From: Martelella mediterranea DSM 17316
Lineage (GTDB): Bacteria; Pseudomonadota; Alphaproteobacteria; Rhizobiales; Rhizobiaceae
Assembly (NCBI RefSeq): GCF_002043005.1
Contig: NZ_CP020330.1
Span: forward strand, 1,200,501-1,264,500
Direction: 5' to 3'
DNA length: 64,000 nucleotides
The translations under genes were made by a program, and so were the position numbers. Shown in pieces: positions 35,954-47,055 of the stretch; position 1 is the stretch's first letter; every line of letters starts with the position of its first letter. Below the pieces are notes generated by a model. The model was not told where the DNA came from. It saw only the letters and a program-made list of their open reading frames with translations, and did no database searches.

Positions 35954-36826
35954 CTATCCGTCTATCGTCACGGACCAGCCGAAGCGCGCCGACTTGCCGG
36001 CGGGCAGCGTGACGGTGAACGGCCGGTCTTCGATCGCCGGGCCCTTGCCGTGGGCCGCGGCCATGCCGTGCCAGGGCTCGACGCAGATATAGGGCGCGCC
36101 GGGCTTGGTCCAGAGCGCGAGGTTTGGCAGGTTCTCGAAGCGGAAATGCAGCGACGGGCCGTCCTCGGCGCTGAGGCTCAGCCGATCGCCTGCGCCTTCG
36201 GGGAAGATCATCGCATCCTCCTCGAAATAATCATGGTCGAGGGCGAGCAAACCCTCCGCGAAGGGCGAGGCGAGCGGCGTCAGGTCCAAGAGGCCGTCGC
36301 GCAGGCGGATCATCGCTGGCGCGGCGCGGTTTGCGAGCGCGATGTGATGGACATGGCCCCTGGTCAGGCCCGGCATCGGCCAGCGGAAGGCGGGATGAAA
36401 GCCGAAGCCGAACGGCATTGGCCGGTCGTCCCGGTTATCCACCTCGGCGGTCACCGTCAGCGTCGCGTCCGACAGCGCATGGGTGATCGAGAGCGAGAAT
36501 TCGAACGGATAGGCCAGCCGCGTCTCGTCCGTAGGGTCGAGCCGGAAGCGGCAGGAGGCGGGCGAGCTGTCCTCGAGCGCGAACACGCTCTTGCGGGCAA
36601 AGCCGTGCTGTTGCATCGGGAATGCCATGCCCTCGATCGTCACCCTGTTGTCCGGCGCCTTGCCGACGATCGGAAACAGGATGGGGGCGCGGCCGGTCCA
36701 GTAGGCCGGGTCGCCGTCCCAGAGCCATTCGCGCCCGTCCTTGCTGGTGAGAGAGCGGGTCTCGGCGCCAAGCGGCGAGACCGCGACGGCAAGGCGTTCG
36801 TTTTTGATCAGAATATCGTCGGACAT
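35954..36826 (-). CDS. Aldose 1-epimerase family protein
   Basis: A 290-residue beta-sandwich mutarotase-like protein. Family segments are AVSPLGAETRSLTSKDGREWLWDGD near the N-terminus (quoted in part as LGAETRSLTSKDG), GHGFARKSVF-like QHGFARKSVF near residue 72, and GFGFHPAFRWP near residue 136, where the His is a catalytic candidate. The C-terminal VEPWHGMA follows. It may interconvert sugar anomers such as glucose or galactose, or act as a glucose-6-phosphate epimerase-like protein; the substrate is not decided. It follows aqpZ's promoter region by 145 bp and is on the same strand. GGGAG precedes the ATG. Confidence 0.82.
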   Translation of the reverse strand: MSDDILIKNERLAVAVSPLGAETRSLTSKDGREWLWDGDPAYWTGRAPILFPIVGKAPDNRVTIEGMAFPMQQHGFARKSVFALEDSSPASCRFRLDPTDETRLAYPFEFSLSITHALSDATLTVTAEVDNRDDRPMPFGFGFHPAFRWPMPGLTRGHVHHIALANRAAPAMIRLRDGLLDLTPLASPFAEGLLALDHDYFEEDAMIFPEGAGDRLSLSAEDGPSLHFRFENLPNLALWTKPGAPYICVEPWHGMAAAHGKGPAIEDRPFTVTLPAGKSARFGWSVTIDG

Positions 36827-36858
36827 GACGGCATCTCCCGTTTGCGGCAGCGCAACAG

Positions 36859-36962
36859 TAGAGCAATTCCAGGTGAAGTGGATACCGGTTCACCGTCCGG
36901 AATTGCGTAAAACAAAGAGATAGAGCCTTTTCGCGTTTCCGTGAAACGCGGAATGGCTCTAG
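36859..36962. repeat. RIME-like mosaic repeat, complete
   Basis: This 104-bp element has two palindromes. The first has CAATTCC and GGAATTG as outer arms with GGTGAA/TTCACC inside. The second has AGAGCC and GGCTCT as outer arms with TTTC...GAAA and CGCG pairs inside. The layout and sequence match the rhizobial intergenic mosaic element RIME1 as I know it. It separates the leftward epimerase and aminotransferase genes. Confidence 0.75.
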
Positions 36963-37077
36963 TGGAGAACGGCGAAAAGCGGAACCGGTTCTCGCCAAAT
37001 CCGAGGCAGCGGCGGAAAGCGGCGCGGCGGGCGAACCCGATGCGCCGGCTTTCACGCCCGCAGCGATACGCGGGGCC

Positions 37078-38406
37078 TCAGATATTGTTCATCAGCACCT
37101 TGCGCAGCTTCTCGAACAGTTCGTCGATCTCGGACTTGGAAATGATCAGCGGCGGCGACAGCGCGATGATATCGCCGGTGGTGCGGATCAGCAGGCCATC
37201 CTCATAGGCCTTCAGGAAGGCGGTGAAGGCGCGTTTCGTGGCTTCGCCCGCGATCGGCTCCAGCTCGATCGCGCCGATCAGCCCGGTGTTGCGGATGTCG
37301 ATGACATAGGGGCAGTCGCGCAGGCTGTGGAGCTGTTCTTCCCAATAGGGCGCCAGTTCGGCGGCCCGCGTCAGCAGGCCCTCCTCCTTGTAGGTGTCGA
37401 GCGTGGCAAGCGCCGCGGCCGACGCCATCGGATTGCCGGAATAGGTATAGCCGTGGAAGAACTCGATCATGTGTTCCGGGCCGCTCATGAAGGCATCGTG
37501 GATCGCGGAGGTCACGAACACCGCGCCCATCGGGATGACGCCGTTGGTCAGCCCCTTGGCGGTGATGATGATGTCCGGTTTGACGTCATAATACTGCGCG
37601 GCAAAGGGCGTGCCGAGACGGCCGTAACCGGTGATCACTTCATCGAAGATCAGCAGGATGCCGTATTTGGTGCAGATCTCGCGCAGCTTCTTGAGATAGC
37701 CCTTCGGCGGAATGAGGACGCCGGTGGAGCCGGCGACGGGCTCAACGATGACGGCTGCAATGGTCGAGGGGTCGTGGAGCGTGACGATCCGCTCGAGTTC
37801 GCTCGCAAGATCACCACCATGCTCCGGCTGGCCCTTGGTGAAGGCGTTCTTCTCCGGCAGGTGGGTGTGGGGCAGATGGTCGACGCCGGTCAGAAGCGTG
37901 CCGAACATCTTGCGGTTGGCCACGATGCCGCCGACCGAGATGCCGCCGAAATTGACGCCGTGATAGCCGCGCTCGCGTCCGATCAGCCGGAAGCGCGAGC
38001 CCTCGCCCTTCGCCCGGTGGTAGGCAAGCGCGACCTTGAGCGCGGTCTCGACCGATTCGGAGCCCGAATTGGTGTAGAGCACATGGTTCATGCCCTCCGG
38101 CGCGATATCGACCAGCCGGTTCGCAAGCTCGAAAGCCTTGGGGTGGGCGAGCTGGAAGGCGGGGGCGTAATCGAGTTCGCCGGCCTGTTTGCGGATCGCC
38201 TCAACGATCTTCGGCCGGCAGTGACCGGCGTTCACGCACCAGAGCCCCGCGGTCGCGTCCAGAACCTTGCGACCGTCGGCGGTCGTGTAATACATGTCCT
38301 TGGCGGCCACGAACATGCGCGGGGCCTTCTTGAACTGCCGGTTGGCGGTAAACGGCATCCAGAATGCGTCGAGATTGTTGGGCGTCACATTGGCGCTGTC
38401 GGACAT
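37078..38406 (-). CDS. Class III omega-aminotransferase (beta-alanine:pyruvate type)
   Basis: PLP enzyme that moves the amino group of an omega-amino acid, probably beta-alanine, to pyruvate. 442 residues. Features are LDAFWMPFTANRQFKKAPR near residue 11, TNSGSESVETALK near residue 113, GYHGVNFGG near residue 148, and DEVITGYGRLG near residue 255. The PLP lysine is in IITAKGLTNGVIPMG near residue 284. The start ATG at 38406 follows GGAG; an upstream in-frame start at 38472 is less likely. The ArsR-type regulator 178 bp upstream on the same strand may control it. Confidence 0.87.
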   Translation of the reverse strand: MSDSANVTPNNLDAFWMPFTANRQFKKAPRMFVAAKDMYYTTADGRKVLDATAGLWCVNAGHCRPKIVEAIRKQAGELDYAPAFQLAHPKAFELANRLVDIAPEGMNHVLYTNSGSESVETALKVALAYHRAKGEGSRFRLIGRERGYHGVNFGGISVGGIVANRKMFGTLLTGVDHLPHTHLPEKNAFTKGQPEHGGDLASELERIVTLHDPSTIAAVIVEPVAGSTGVLIPPKGYLKKLREICTKYGILLIFDEVITGYGRLGTPFAAQYYDVKPDIIITAKGLTNGVIPMGAVFVTSAIHDAFMSGPEHMIEFFHGYTYSGNPMASAAALATLDTYKEEGLLTRAAELAPYWEEQLHSLRDCPYVIDIRNTGLIGAIELEPIAGEATKRAFTAFLKAYEDGLLIRTTGDIIALSPPLIISKSEIDELFEKLRKVLMNNI

Positions 38407-38583
38407 GAGCTGCTCCACAAAAGAAAGCGACCCGTCGCCGGGCCCTGTTGCTTCAATACTATTGGAGAGCACGTTATCAGCGGTACCGCCGCCGTCAAGC
38501 GAAAGCCTCTGCCAGAAGGCACAATCCGTCAGGCATCGCCCTGACTATCCCTGTCGGCCCGCGATGCGCCGACCGACAGAGGC

Positions 38584-38904
38584 TCAGCCCGCCTTGCGGC
38601 TGGCAATCATTTCCTCGTCGTAGATCTCTCCGAGCGTGTCGAGAAGCTTGCGGACCGGTTCGGCATGCGTGCTGTAATAGATGGTCTGCGCTTCGCGCCG
38701 CGTTTCAACGAGGTTCTGGGCGCGCAGCTTCGACAGGTGCTGCGACAGGGCGGATTGACTGAGGCCGACGCGGACCGCGAGCGCGCCAACCGGCATCTCC
38801 CGTTCGATCAGCACGCAGAGAATCTGAAGACGCTTCGGGTTCGCCATCGCCGAAAGCAGGCTGGCGGCCGGAGAGGTCTTGTCTGACAGTTTGTTTGCGC
38901 TCAC
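38584..38904 (-). CDS. ArsR/SmtB-type winged-helix regulator
   Basis: 106 residues, a single winged-helix domain. The recognition helix is LSQSALSQHLSKLRAQ near residue 55, and the wing is RREAQTIYYS. One Cys (RLQILCVL) lies in the helix that often carries metal or sulfide ligands, but no CxC pair is present, so metal sensing is not evident. The start is a GTG at 38904 with AGGAG eight bases upstream; the frame is open further without a ribosome site. The AT-rich 236-bp gap upstream probably holds its promoter and operator. Confidence 0.83.
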   Translation of the reverse strand: MSANKLSDKTSPAASLLSAMANPKRLQILCVLIEREMPVGALAVRVGLSQSALSQHLSKLRAQNLVETRREAQTIYYSTHAEPVRKLLDTLGEIYDEEMIASRKAG

Positions 38905-39140
38905 ATCAGTACTCCTTGGATCGACAGTAAGTGTCAATAATTTTCCAATGCCTAAAATGGAATGTAACTGAGTCTCCCGGAAAAAAATAATACGAAATTT
39001 AGGGTATTTTTTAACAGGGTGACCGAAAATAAAGGAGAAATCCATTTCCGTCCGCCCTCTGCATCGAATTAACTCGACTGATTACTGACAAATGACAAGC
39101 AGGTGCCGATCTCAACGTGACGCGACATGCGGTCAGGCTT

Positions 39141-39635
39141 TCATCCGGGTTCGATCAGATCCTTGCCCTCGATGGCATAGGCCTTGCCAAAACCGCCATT
39201 GAGGTTCGCCGATACAGGCGACAGTCGGAAAAGGTTGAAATCGGGGAAATCGATATAGGTCTTCGCCTTCGGGTGACGCTCGAGGAACCGCTCCCGCATC
39301 CGCGCGTGGTCGTCGCTGCCGCGTTCAATGACCCCGGCCAGGCACCGCGTCGTCATGCGCGGATGGGCCATCGGGTCTCCCTTTCCAGGTTCCCCCGTCA
39401 AAAGCGATACCCTGCCGTCGCGCTGAATCGCCCTGGTATGGCTCGACAGCGCCGAAATCAGGATCACGGGCGCGCCGTCGGTGTCGGTCGCGATCAGCAC
39501 CCGGCTTGCAAGCGGAAATCCGGTCTCCGGTTCGTTGACGGCAAGGGCGGCAAAGCCGGCATCGCGCAGAAGCGATTTTGCCAGCCGGATCGCCGCTTCG
39601 TCGGTTTCGCGCAGGGGAGAGGATTTCTCGTTCAT
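39141..39635 (-). CDS. HugZ-like pyridoxamine phosphate oxidase-family protein
   Basis: A 164-residue FMN-type split barrel with the HugZ-family patterns LAKSLLRDAGFAALAVNE near residue 18, PLASRVLIATDTDGAPVIL, LSSHTRAIQRDGRVSLLTGE near residue 63 and RFLERHPKAKTYIDFPDF near residue 117. Related proteins bind or degrade haem. This one stops after the barrel and lacks the longer C-terminal domain of HugZ. Its start overlaps the choV stop by 4 bp, so the two are coupled. The reason for that pairing is unknown. Confidence 0.76.
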   Translation of the reverse strand: MNEKSSPLRETDEAAIRLAKSLLRDAGFAALAVNEPETGFPLASRVLIATDTDGAPVILISALSSHTRAIQRDGRVSLLTGEPGKGDPMAHPRMTTRCLAGVIERGSDDHARMRERFLERHPKAKTYIDFPDFNLFRLSPVSANLNGGFGKAYAIEGKDLIEPG

Positions 39636-40696
39636 GCCAAAGGCTCCGCGGATCGGGGCCGCCGCGGCGAAAGGCTGGCTGTAATCTCGCGGTGCGAGAT
39701 CGTTCCGGCAATGCGCCCGCCTTCGACGACGCCGATCGTTCCGGGCCGTTCCGCAAGCACGCGTATCAGCGTCATGGCCGGCGTTGCGGCTTTGACGGTC
39801 GCGGCGATCTGCGTGTCCAACTGGCTGCGCGAGGATACCGGGTTCATGATGTCTCCTGCCGTCAGAACCGTGAGCGGGTTGGTGTTGGCGACGAAATCGG
39901 CAACATAGTCGTTTGCCGGGTTCTTGATGATTACGCGCGGCGTATCCGTCTGGATTATCTTGCCGCCTTCCATGATCGCGATGCGATCGCCGAGCTTGAT
40001 GGCTTCATCGAGATCGTGGCTGACGAACAGGATCGATTTTCTGAGACGCTGCTGCAACTCCAGCAACTCATCCTGCAGATGCGCGCGGATCAGCGGATCG
40101 AGCGCCGAAAACGGCTCGTCCATCAGCAGGATGGGGGCGCCGGTGGCAAAGGCGCGCGCCAGGCCGACACGCTGCTGCATGCCGCCTGAAAGCGCGTCGA
40201 TCGGGCTGTCGGCCCAGTCGGAGAGGTTGACCAGCGCAAGCTGTTCTTCGATGCGCTCGCGCCGCTCGCGTTTGGGCACGCCCGAAAGCTCGAGCCCGAG
40301 GCCGACATTTTCGGCAACGCTCAGCCAGGGCAGCAGCGCGAACTGCTGGAACACCATGGAAACGGACCGTGCCCTCAGCGCCCTGAGCGCTTTGGCGCCG
40401 GCGGCATAGGGATTGATGACGCCGTCTTCGGTATGCACCTCGACGTCGCCGCGCACGACCGGTGCCAGGCCATTGACGGCGCGCAGCAAGGTCGATTTTC
40501 CAGAACCCGAAAGGCCCATCAGCACGACGATCTCGCCGCGTCCAAGCTTCAGCGAGGCGTTGGAGACGCCGACGAGGCTGCCGGTGCGGGCGTGAATGTC
40601 ATCACGCGAAAAACCGGCATCGATGAGCGGCAGGGCGCGGCGCGCATGCCTGCCATAGACGATATCGATTGCGTTGATCTCGACGACTGTTTCCAT
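39632..40696 (-). CDS. choV: Glycine betaine/choline-type ABC transporter ATPase (ChoV-like) with CBS-like tail
   Basis: ATP-binding subunit of a QAT-family importer for choline, betaine or similar osmolytes. 354 residues. Walker A LMGLSGSGKST is near residue 59, Q-loop FQQFALLPW, signature LSGGMQQRVGLARA near residue 163, Walker B ILLMDEPFSALDP and switch FVSHDLDEA follow. The C-terminus holds a CBS-like stretch (DIMNPVSS, then GRIAGTISHREI). The choice of ATG at 40696 gives METVVEINAIDIVYG; the frame is open upstream. In rhizobia choV follows choX and choW, but here the upstream neighbour is tdk on the other strand. The permease and binding protein must lie elsewhere or be missing. Confidence 0.83.
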   Translation of the reverse strand: METVVEINAIDIVYGRHARRALPLIDAGFSRDDIHARTGSLVGVSNASLKLGRGEIVVLMGLSGSGKSTLLRAVNGLAPVVRGDVEVHTEDGVINPYAAGAKALRALRARSVSMVFQQFALLPWLSVAENVGLGLELSGVPKRERRERIEEQLALVNLSDWADSPIDALSGGMQQRVGLARAFATGAPILLMDEPFSALDPLIRAHLQDELLELQQRLRKSILFVSHDLDEAIKLGDRIAIMEGGKIIQTDTPRVIIKNPANDYVADFVANTNPLTVLTAGDIMNPVSSRSQLDTQIAATVKAATPAMTLIRVLAERPGTIGVVEGGRIAGTISHREITASLSPRRPRSAEPLA

Positions 40697-40872
40697 GGGT
40701 TCTGCGTCAGTATGGGCAGGAGGGGATGGCAGGCGGCTGTTTCTCATATTCAGGGCGAAGCGGCAAGATGCGCAGCGCGAAAGCGGCGGCCCGCGCTTTT
40801 CTGTGGCTTTCTGCGATTCAGACTTCTTGCGGGCTGCCGTTCGCGGCAAGAAAGAACAAAAAGGACCGCAAA

Positions 40873-41454
40873 ATGGCGAAACTTCACTTTTACTATGCCA
40901 CGATGAACGCCGGCAAATCGACCTTGCTGCTTCAGGCCGCCTATAATTACCGCGAGCGCGGCATGCACGCCGTTATCCTGCTGGCAGAACTCGATGATCG
41001 CGGCGGCAAGGGCGTGGTTTCCTCGCGGATCGGGCTCAAGGCCGAGGCGGTCACGTTCGGCCAGGACACCGACCTGTTCGAATGCGCGGGCGCGCTCGAC
41101 CAGGAGCGCAAGATCGATTGCCTGTTCGTCGACGAGGCCCATTTCGCCACCGCCGAGCATGCCTGGCAATTGGCGCGGGTCGTCGATGAACTCAAGATTC
41201 CCGTGATGGCCTATGGCCTCAGATCCGATTTCATGGGCCGGCTGTTTCCGGCATCGGCCGAACTGTTCGTGCTCGCGGATGAAATCAGGGAGGTGCGGAC
41301 CATCTGCCATTGCGGTCGCAAGGCCACCATGGTGGTGCGTCTGGATCAGGCCGGCAACGCGCTGCTCGAAGGCCCCCAGATCGAGGTCGGCGGCAATGAC
41401 CGCTATGTCTCCTATTGCCGCCTCCACTGGAAGGAAAAGACCGGCCGCCGATAG
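40873..41454 (+). CDS. tdk: Thymidine kinase (type II)
   Basis: Phosphorylates thymidine to dTMP in the salvage pathway. 193 residues. The P-loop is ATMNAGKST near residue 9, the DEAH-like Mg motif is LFVDEAHF near residue 90, the lasso region is YGLRSDFMGRLFPAS, and the zinc-ribbon cysteines are in TICHCGRKA and YCRLHW. The ATG at 40873 follows AAGGA; the open frame upstream is antisense to the choV 5' end. It is convergent with the LuxR gene 29 bp away. Confidence 0.95.
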   Translation: MAKLHFYYATMNAGKSTLLLQAAYNYRERGMHAVILLAELDDRGGKGVVSSRIGLKAEAVTFGQDTDLFECAGALDQERKIDCLFVDEAHFATAEHAWQLARVVDELKIPVMAYGLRSDFMGRLFPASAELFVLADEIREVRTICHCGRKATMVVRLDQAGNALLEGPQIEVGGNDRYVSYCRLHWKEKTGRR

Positions 41455-41483
41455 CGCGTTTCCTGCTGCGCCGCTCGGCGCGC

Positions 41484-42335
41484 TTATTCGATCAGCTTGA
41501 GACGGATCGCCTTTGCCACCAGTTGGGCCCTGTTGACGCATTCCATCTTGCGGATCGCGTTCGCCAGATAGGCGTTTATGGTGTGGTCGGAGAGGTTGAG
41601 GATCCGGCCGATCTCGTGCGAGGTCTTGCCCTCGGCGGTCCATTTGATGACTTCCAGTTCCCGCGAGGACAGGCTCTTCAGGTGGTGGGCGGAAACCGGC
41701 CGCAACTGCTCGAACCGGCGGCAGGCGGTGACCGCAAGCCGGTCGAGCTCCGCCTTTTCCGCGTCGTCGAGCGGTTCGCGATCCCCGAACAGCAAAAACG
41801 CCAGGGGCTCCGGCTGACAGTCCGGCGCCGTGAAGACAACCCCCATGCGAACATGGATGGTCTTGAGGCGCTGGCCGAAAGCCGCCTCCGTGTCATCCAG
41901 TTCGAACTGGTCGATATCCCACTCGATCGGCGAGGTCGCAGCTCTCCACGACCGGACAAAGGCGGAATTTTGCAGGATCTCCGCCTGGTCATAGGCCGCG
42001 ATGAGGGGATAGGGAAGCGAGGTAAAGTGAATCAACGACTGCAACAGCGCGTCCCCGCTCTGGGGAATATCAGTCAACGTAAAGTGGTTAAAACCAAAGG
42101 TTGACGTGATCTCTCCAAGCGCTACGATAAGCTCTGTCGTTGTGTCCGAACGCGCGACCCGCGCCCGCAGTTCCAGAATTCTGGATTCGTCCATCATCAT
42201 CGCTATTTCTGCCATAACTTGTTGTCTCTTAATCATTTTTCGCATTTCAGCCCAAGGCGGACGAGAAGGGTCGGTGACCTCCCGAGGAATGTTATGAGAA
42301 TAATGTTCGCGGACTATTCCCTCTTGAGTTGACAT
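41484..42335 (-). CDS. LuxR-family transcriptional regulator (solo)
   Basis: 283 residues. The N-terminal 190 residues resemble an autoinducer-binding domain in length and pattern (GEITSTFGFNHFTLTDIP, then WDIDQFELDD). The C-terminal LuxR helix-turn-helix is complete: LSSRELEVIKWTAEGKTSHE, ILNLSDHTINAYLANAIRKM. No luxI-type synthase is present in the window, so this is a LuxR solo or a regulator sensing something else. The ATG at 42335 (MSTQEGIVREHY) follows AGAG. The long AT-rich upstream region is suited to regulation. Confidence 0.85.
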   Translation of the reverse strand: MSTQEGIVREHYSHNIPREVTDPSRPPWAEMRKMIKRQQVMAEIAMMMDESRILELRARVARSDTTTELIVALGEITSTFGFNHFTLTDIPQSGDALLQSLIHFTSLPYPLIAAYDQAEILQNSAFVRSWRAATSPIEWDIDQFELDDTEAAFGQRLKTIHVRMGVVFTAPDCQPEPLAFLLFGDREPLDDAEKAELDRLAVTACRRFEQLRPVSAHHLKSLSSRELEVIKWTAEGKTSHEIGRILNLSDHTINAYLANAIRKMECVNRAQLVAKAIRLKLIE

Positions 42336-42623
42336 GGAAACTCTTTGCAGGCGACCATTGTCTTTAGTTTGATAAACCTTTCGACATGTAAAAATCAAGC
42401 TATGGTTGTAAATGTAATGTGAATATTCTTGTTCGGGCTACGATCTGCTCATGGTTTCATGGTGCGGAGGGGATTCCGGCCGGACTTTCTCGCCCTGGCG
42501 CAAAGCGCGGCAAATGCGCAGGTCCGCGCGCCGCCGGGCAACGACAAGGGCCGCCGGGAAACTGTCAGGGGTGAGCGTCTGGCCCGACGCCGGATAATCG
42601 CGGATTGCGACCTGCTATATTGC

Positions 42624-44948
<2,325 letters not shown>

Positions 44949-45186
44949 CGTCTGGTCTCCTTGCACGGCGAAAAATCCGGTCCCCATAAAGTCGGGCGAC
45001 TATATGGTCGGAAAAAAGGAACTGCAATCCATCCGGATCGCTTCCGGCGTTTTTGGATTTCGTTAGGCGTTGCGGTTGGCGACGCAGTGTTTACACATCC
45101 TCGTCTTCCGCGAACTGCTTTTTCGCGTATGTTAGCGGCTTCTGAAACCGCGCCCGCGCGGCAAACCATTATCACGGAGCTGATTT

Positions 45187-45576
45187 ATGAGCACAAACCG
45201 CATGTTGCAGCCGATGGCGCCGATTTTCCTGGCCGTTCTGCGTGTCGTCACGGGGCTTCTCTTTCTGGAGCATGGTACCCAGAAGATCCTTCATTTTCCG
45301 GTCTCGGATTTTCATCCCCCGATGTTTTCGCTGCTGTGGGTCGGTGGCATTCTCGAAATCGTAGGCGGCGTACTGATCATTCTCGGCCTCTTCACCCGTC
45401 CGGTCGCCTTCGTCCTGTCGGGCATGATGGCTGTTGCCTATTTCATGATGCATGCGCCGAATAGCTTCTTCCCGGCGCTGAACGGTGGCGATGCGGCGAT
45501 CCTGTTCTGCTTCATCTTCCTCTATCTCGTCTTCGCCGGTCCCGGCTCCTTCAGCCTGGACGGCAAGCGCAAGTAA
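45187..45576 (+). CDS. DoxX-family membrane protein
   Basis: 129 residues with four hydrophobic helices. The family pattern LRVVTGLLFLEHGTQKI is near residue 18, followed by GGILEIVGGVLIILGLFTRP near residue 53 and MHAPNSFFPALNGGDAAI near residue 88. Members are linked to thiol or oxidative stress protection, but this protein's role is unknown. GGAG precedes the ATG. A clear terminator follows, so it is a single-gene unit. Confidence 0.85.
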   Translation: MSTNRMLQPMAPIFLAVLRVVTGLLFLEHGTQKILHFPVSDFHPPMFSLLWVGGILEIVGGVLIILGLFTRPVAFVLSGMMAVAYFMMHAPNSFFPALNGGDAAILFCFIFLYLVFAGPGSFSLDGKRK

Positions 45577-45600
45577 GCTTCAGCGCATTCAAGACACACT

Positions 45601-45627
45601 AAAGCGGGCCCTGGCGCCCGCTTTTTT
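45601..45627 (+). terminator. Rho-independent terminator after the DoxX gene
   Basis: AAAGCGGGC (45601-45609) pairs perfectly with GCCCGCTTT (45616-45624) around a 6-nt loop, followed by TTT as part of a six-T run. It lies 25 bp after the stop. Confidence 0.85.
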
Positions 45628-45705
45628 GTTGTGCCCGCGAAGCATGGTTGCCCTTTTGCCCGATCCGTTTTAGGCCACGGCAGAGATAGAAGGAGATCGG
45701 CCGCC

Positions 45706-47004
45706 ATGATGCCGAAGCAATATATCATTCCCGGCATGATGATCCGGGACATGCTGGTGCCGGTGCCGCTCGACTGGAGCCGTCCGGAGGGGCCGGTGCT
45801 GCAGGTTTTCGCCCGCGAGATCGTCGATCCGGTCAAGCGGCGGGAGAACCTGCCGGTGCTTGCCTTCCTGCAAGGCGGACCGGGCGGCAAGTCGCCGCGT
45901 CCGGTCGCCGGCGGCCCGCCATGGCTGCAGGCTGCGCTGAAAACCCACCGGGTGGTGCTGATCGACCAGCGCGGAACCGGCCGCAGCAGCCCGATCGATG
46001 GCCATGTCATCTCCCGCTTTGAAAACGGCGAGGCGGCGGCGGACTACCTGATGCATTTCCGCGCCGACAGCATCGTCGCCGATTGCGAGCACATCCGCAA
46101 ACAATTGCTGGGCGATGTCAAATGGGAGACGCTCGGCCAGAGCTTCGGCGGGTTCATCACGCTCACCTATCTGTCGCGCGCGCCGGAGGGGCTCGCCGCC
46201 TGCTATGTCACGGGCGGGCTTGCCGGACTTGCCGCCGAGGCGGAGGAGGTCTATCGCCGCACCTATCCGCGCGTTCTTTCCAAGAACCGGCGCTATTACC
46301 AGCGCTATCCCGAGGATGAGCGGCTTGCCGCCCGCATTGCCGATTTCATCGAAGACAACCCGGTTTACCTGCCGGACGGCGACCGGTTGAGCGTGCGCCG
46401 GCTGCAGACCCTGGGGCTGGGGCTCGGCATGGGCCCCGGACATGAGGTGCTTCATTTCCTGCTCGACGAGGCCTTCGCGGACCCTGACGAAACGCGGCTG
46501 TCGGAGAGTTTCCTGTTTTCAGTGATGGCCGAGACCGGTTTTGCCGGCAATCCGCTGTTCGCGGTGCTGCAGGAAAGCATCTATGCCCAGGGGCCCCGGC
46601 CCACCGCCTCCGCCGCTGAACGGATAAGGGGCGAATTCCCGCGCTTCGATCCGGCACGCCGGCCGCTGCTGTTCACCGGCGAGATGATCTATCCATGGAT
46701 GTTCGAGGAAATCCGTTCGCTGCGCCCGTTTTCCGCCGCCGTCGAGGTGCTTGCGGCAAGAACGGACAATCCGCCGCTTTATGACGCCACGCGGCTGTTC
46801 GCCAATGACGTTCCGGTGGCCGCCGCCGTCTATCACGACGACATGTATGTCGATGCGGGCCTGTCGCTGGAGACCGCGAACCGTCTCGGCAATTGCCGGA
46901 CTTGGGTCACCAATGAATATGAACACGACGGCGTGCGCCAGAGCCCGGCGGTTTTCGAACGGCTGCGGGAAATGGTGATGGCCGAGGGCGGTCCGCACGG
47001 GTGA
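45706..47004 (+). CDS. S33-family alpha/beta hydrolase (proline iminopeptidase-like)
   Basis: 432 residues. Oxyanion region LAFLQGGPGGKSPRP near residue 50, DQRGTGRSSPID near residue 86, nucleophile elbow LGQSFGG (Ser near residue 146), and a C-terminal acid/His region with NEYEHDGVRQSP near residue 405. The cap domain contains tryptophan- and arginine-rich helices as in proline iminopeptidases, which remove N-terminal proline from peptides. The ATG at 45706 follows AAGGAG at a longer than usual spacing. There is no signal peptide. Confidence 0.83.
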   Translation: MMPKQYIIPGMMIRDMLVPVPLDWSRPEGPVLQVFAREIVDPVKRRENLPVLAFLQGGPGGKSPRPVAGGPPWLQAALKTHRVVLIDQRGTGRSSPIDGHVISRFENGEAAADYLMHFRADSIVADCEHIRKQLLGDVKWETLGQSFGGFITLTYLSRAPEGLAACYVTGGLAGLAAEAEEVYRRTYPRVLSKNRRYYQRYPEDERLAARIADFIEDNPVYLPDGDRLSVRRLQTLGLGLGMGPGHEVLHFLLDEAFADPDETRLSESFLFSVMAETGFAGNPLFAVLQESIYAQGPRPTASAAERIRGEFPRFDPARRPLLFTGEMIYPWMFEEIRSLRPFSAAVEVLAARTDNPPLYDATRLFANDVPVAAAVYHDDMYVDAGLSLETANRLGNCRTWVTNEYEHDGVRQSPAVFERLREMVMAEGGPHG

Positions 47005-47055
47005 GCGCCGCAGGGCGCAGGGGCGACGACGCGCGCTTTGCCCCCACAGGCAGTC

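Noticed and set aside
38551..38579. CTGTCGG/CCGACAG hairpin after the ArsR gene as a terminator
   Set aside because: The loop is long and no T-run follows on the - strand, so support is too weak for a feature.
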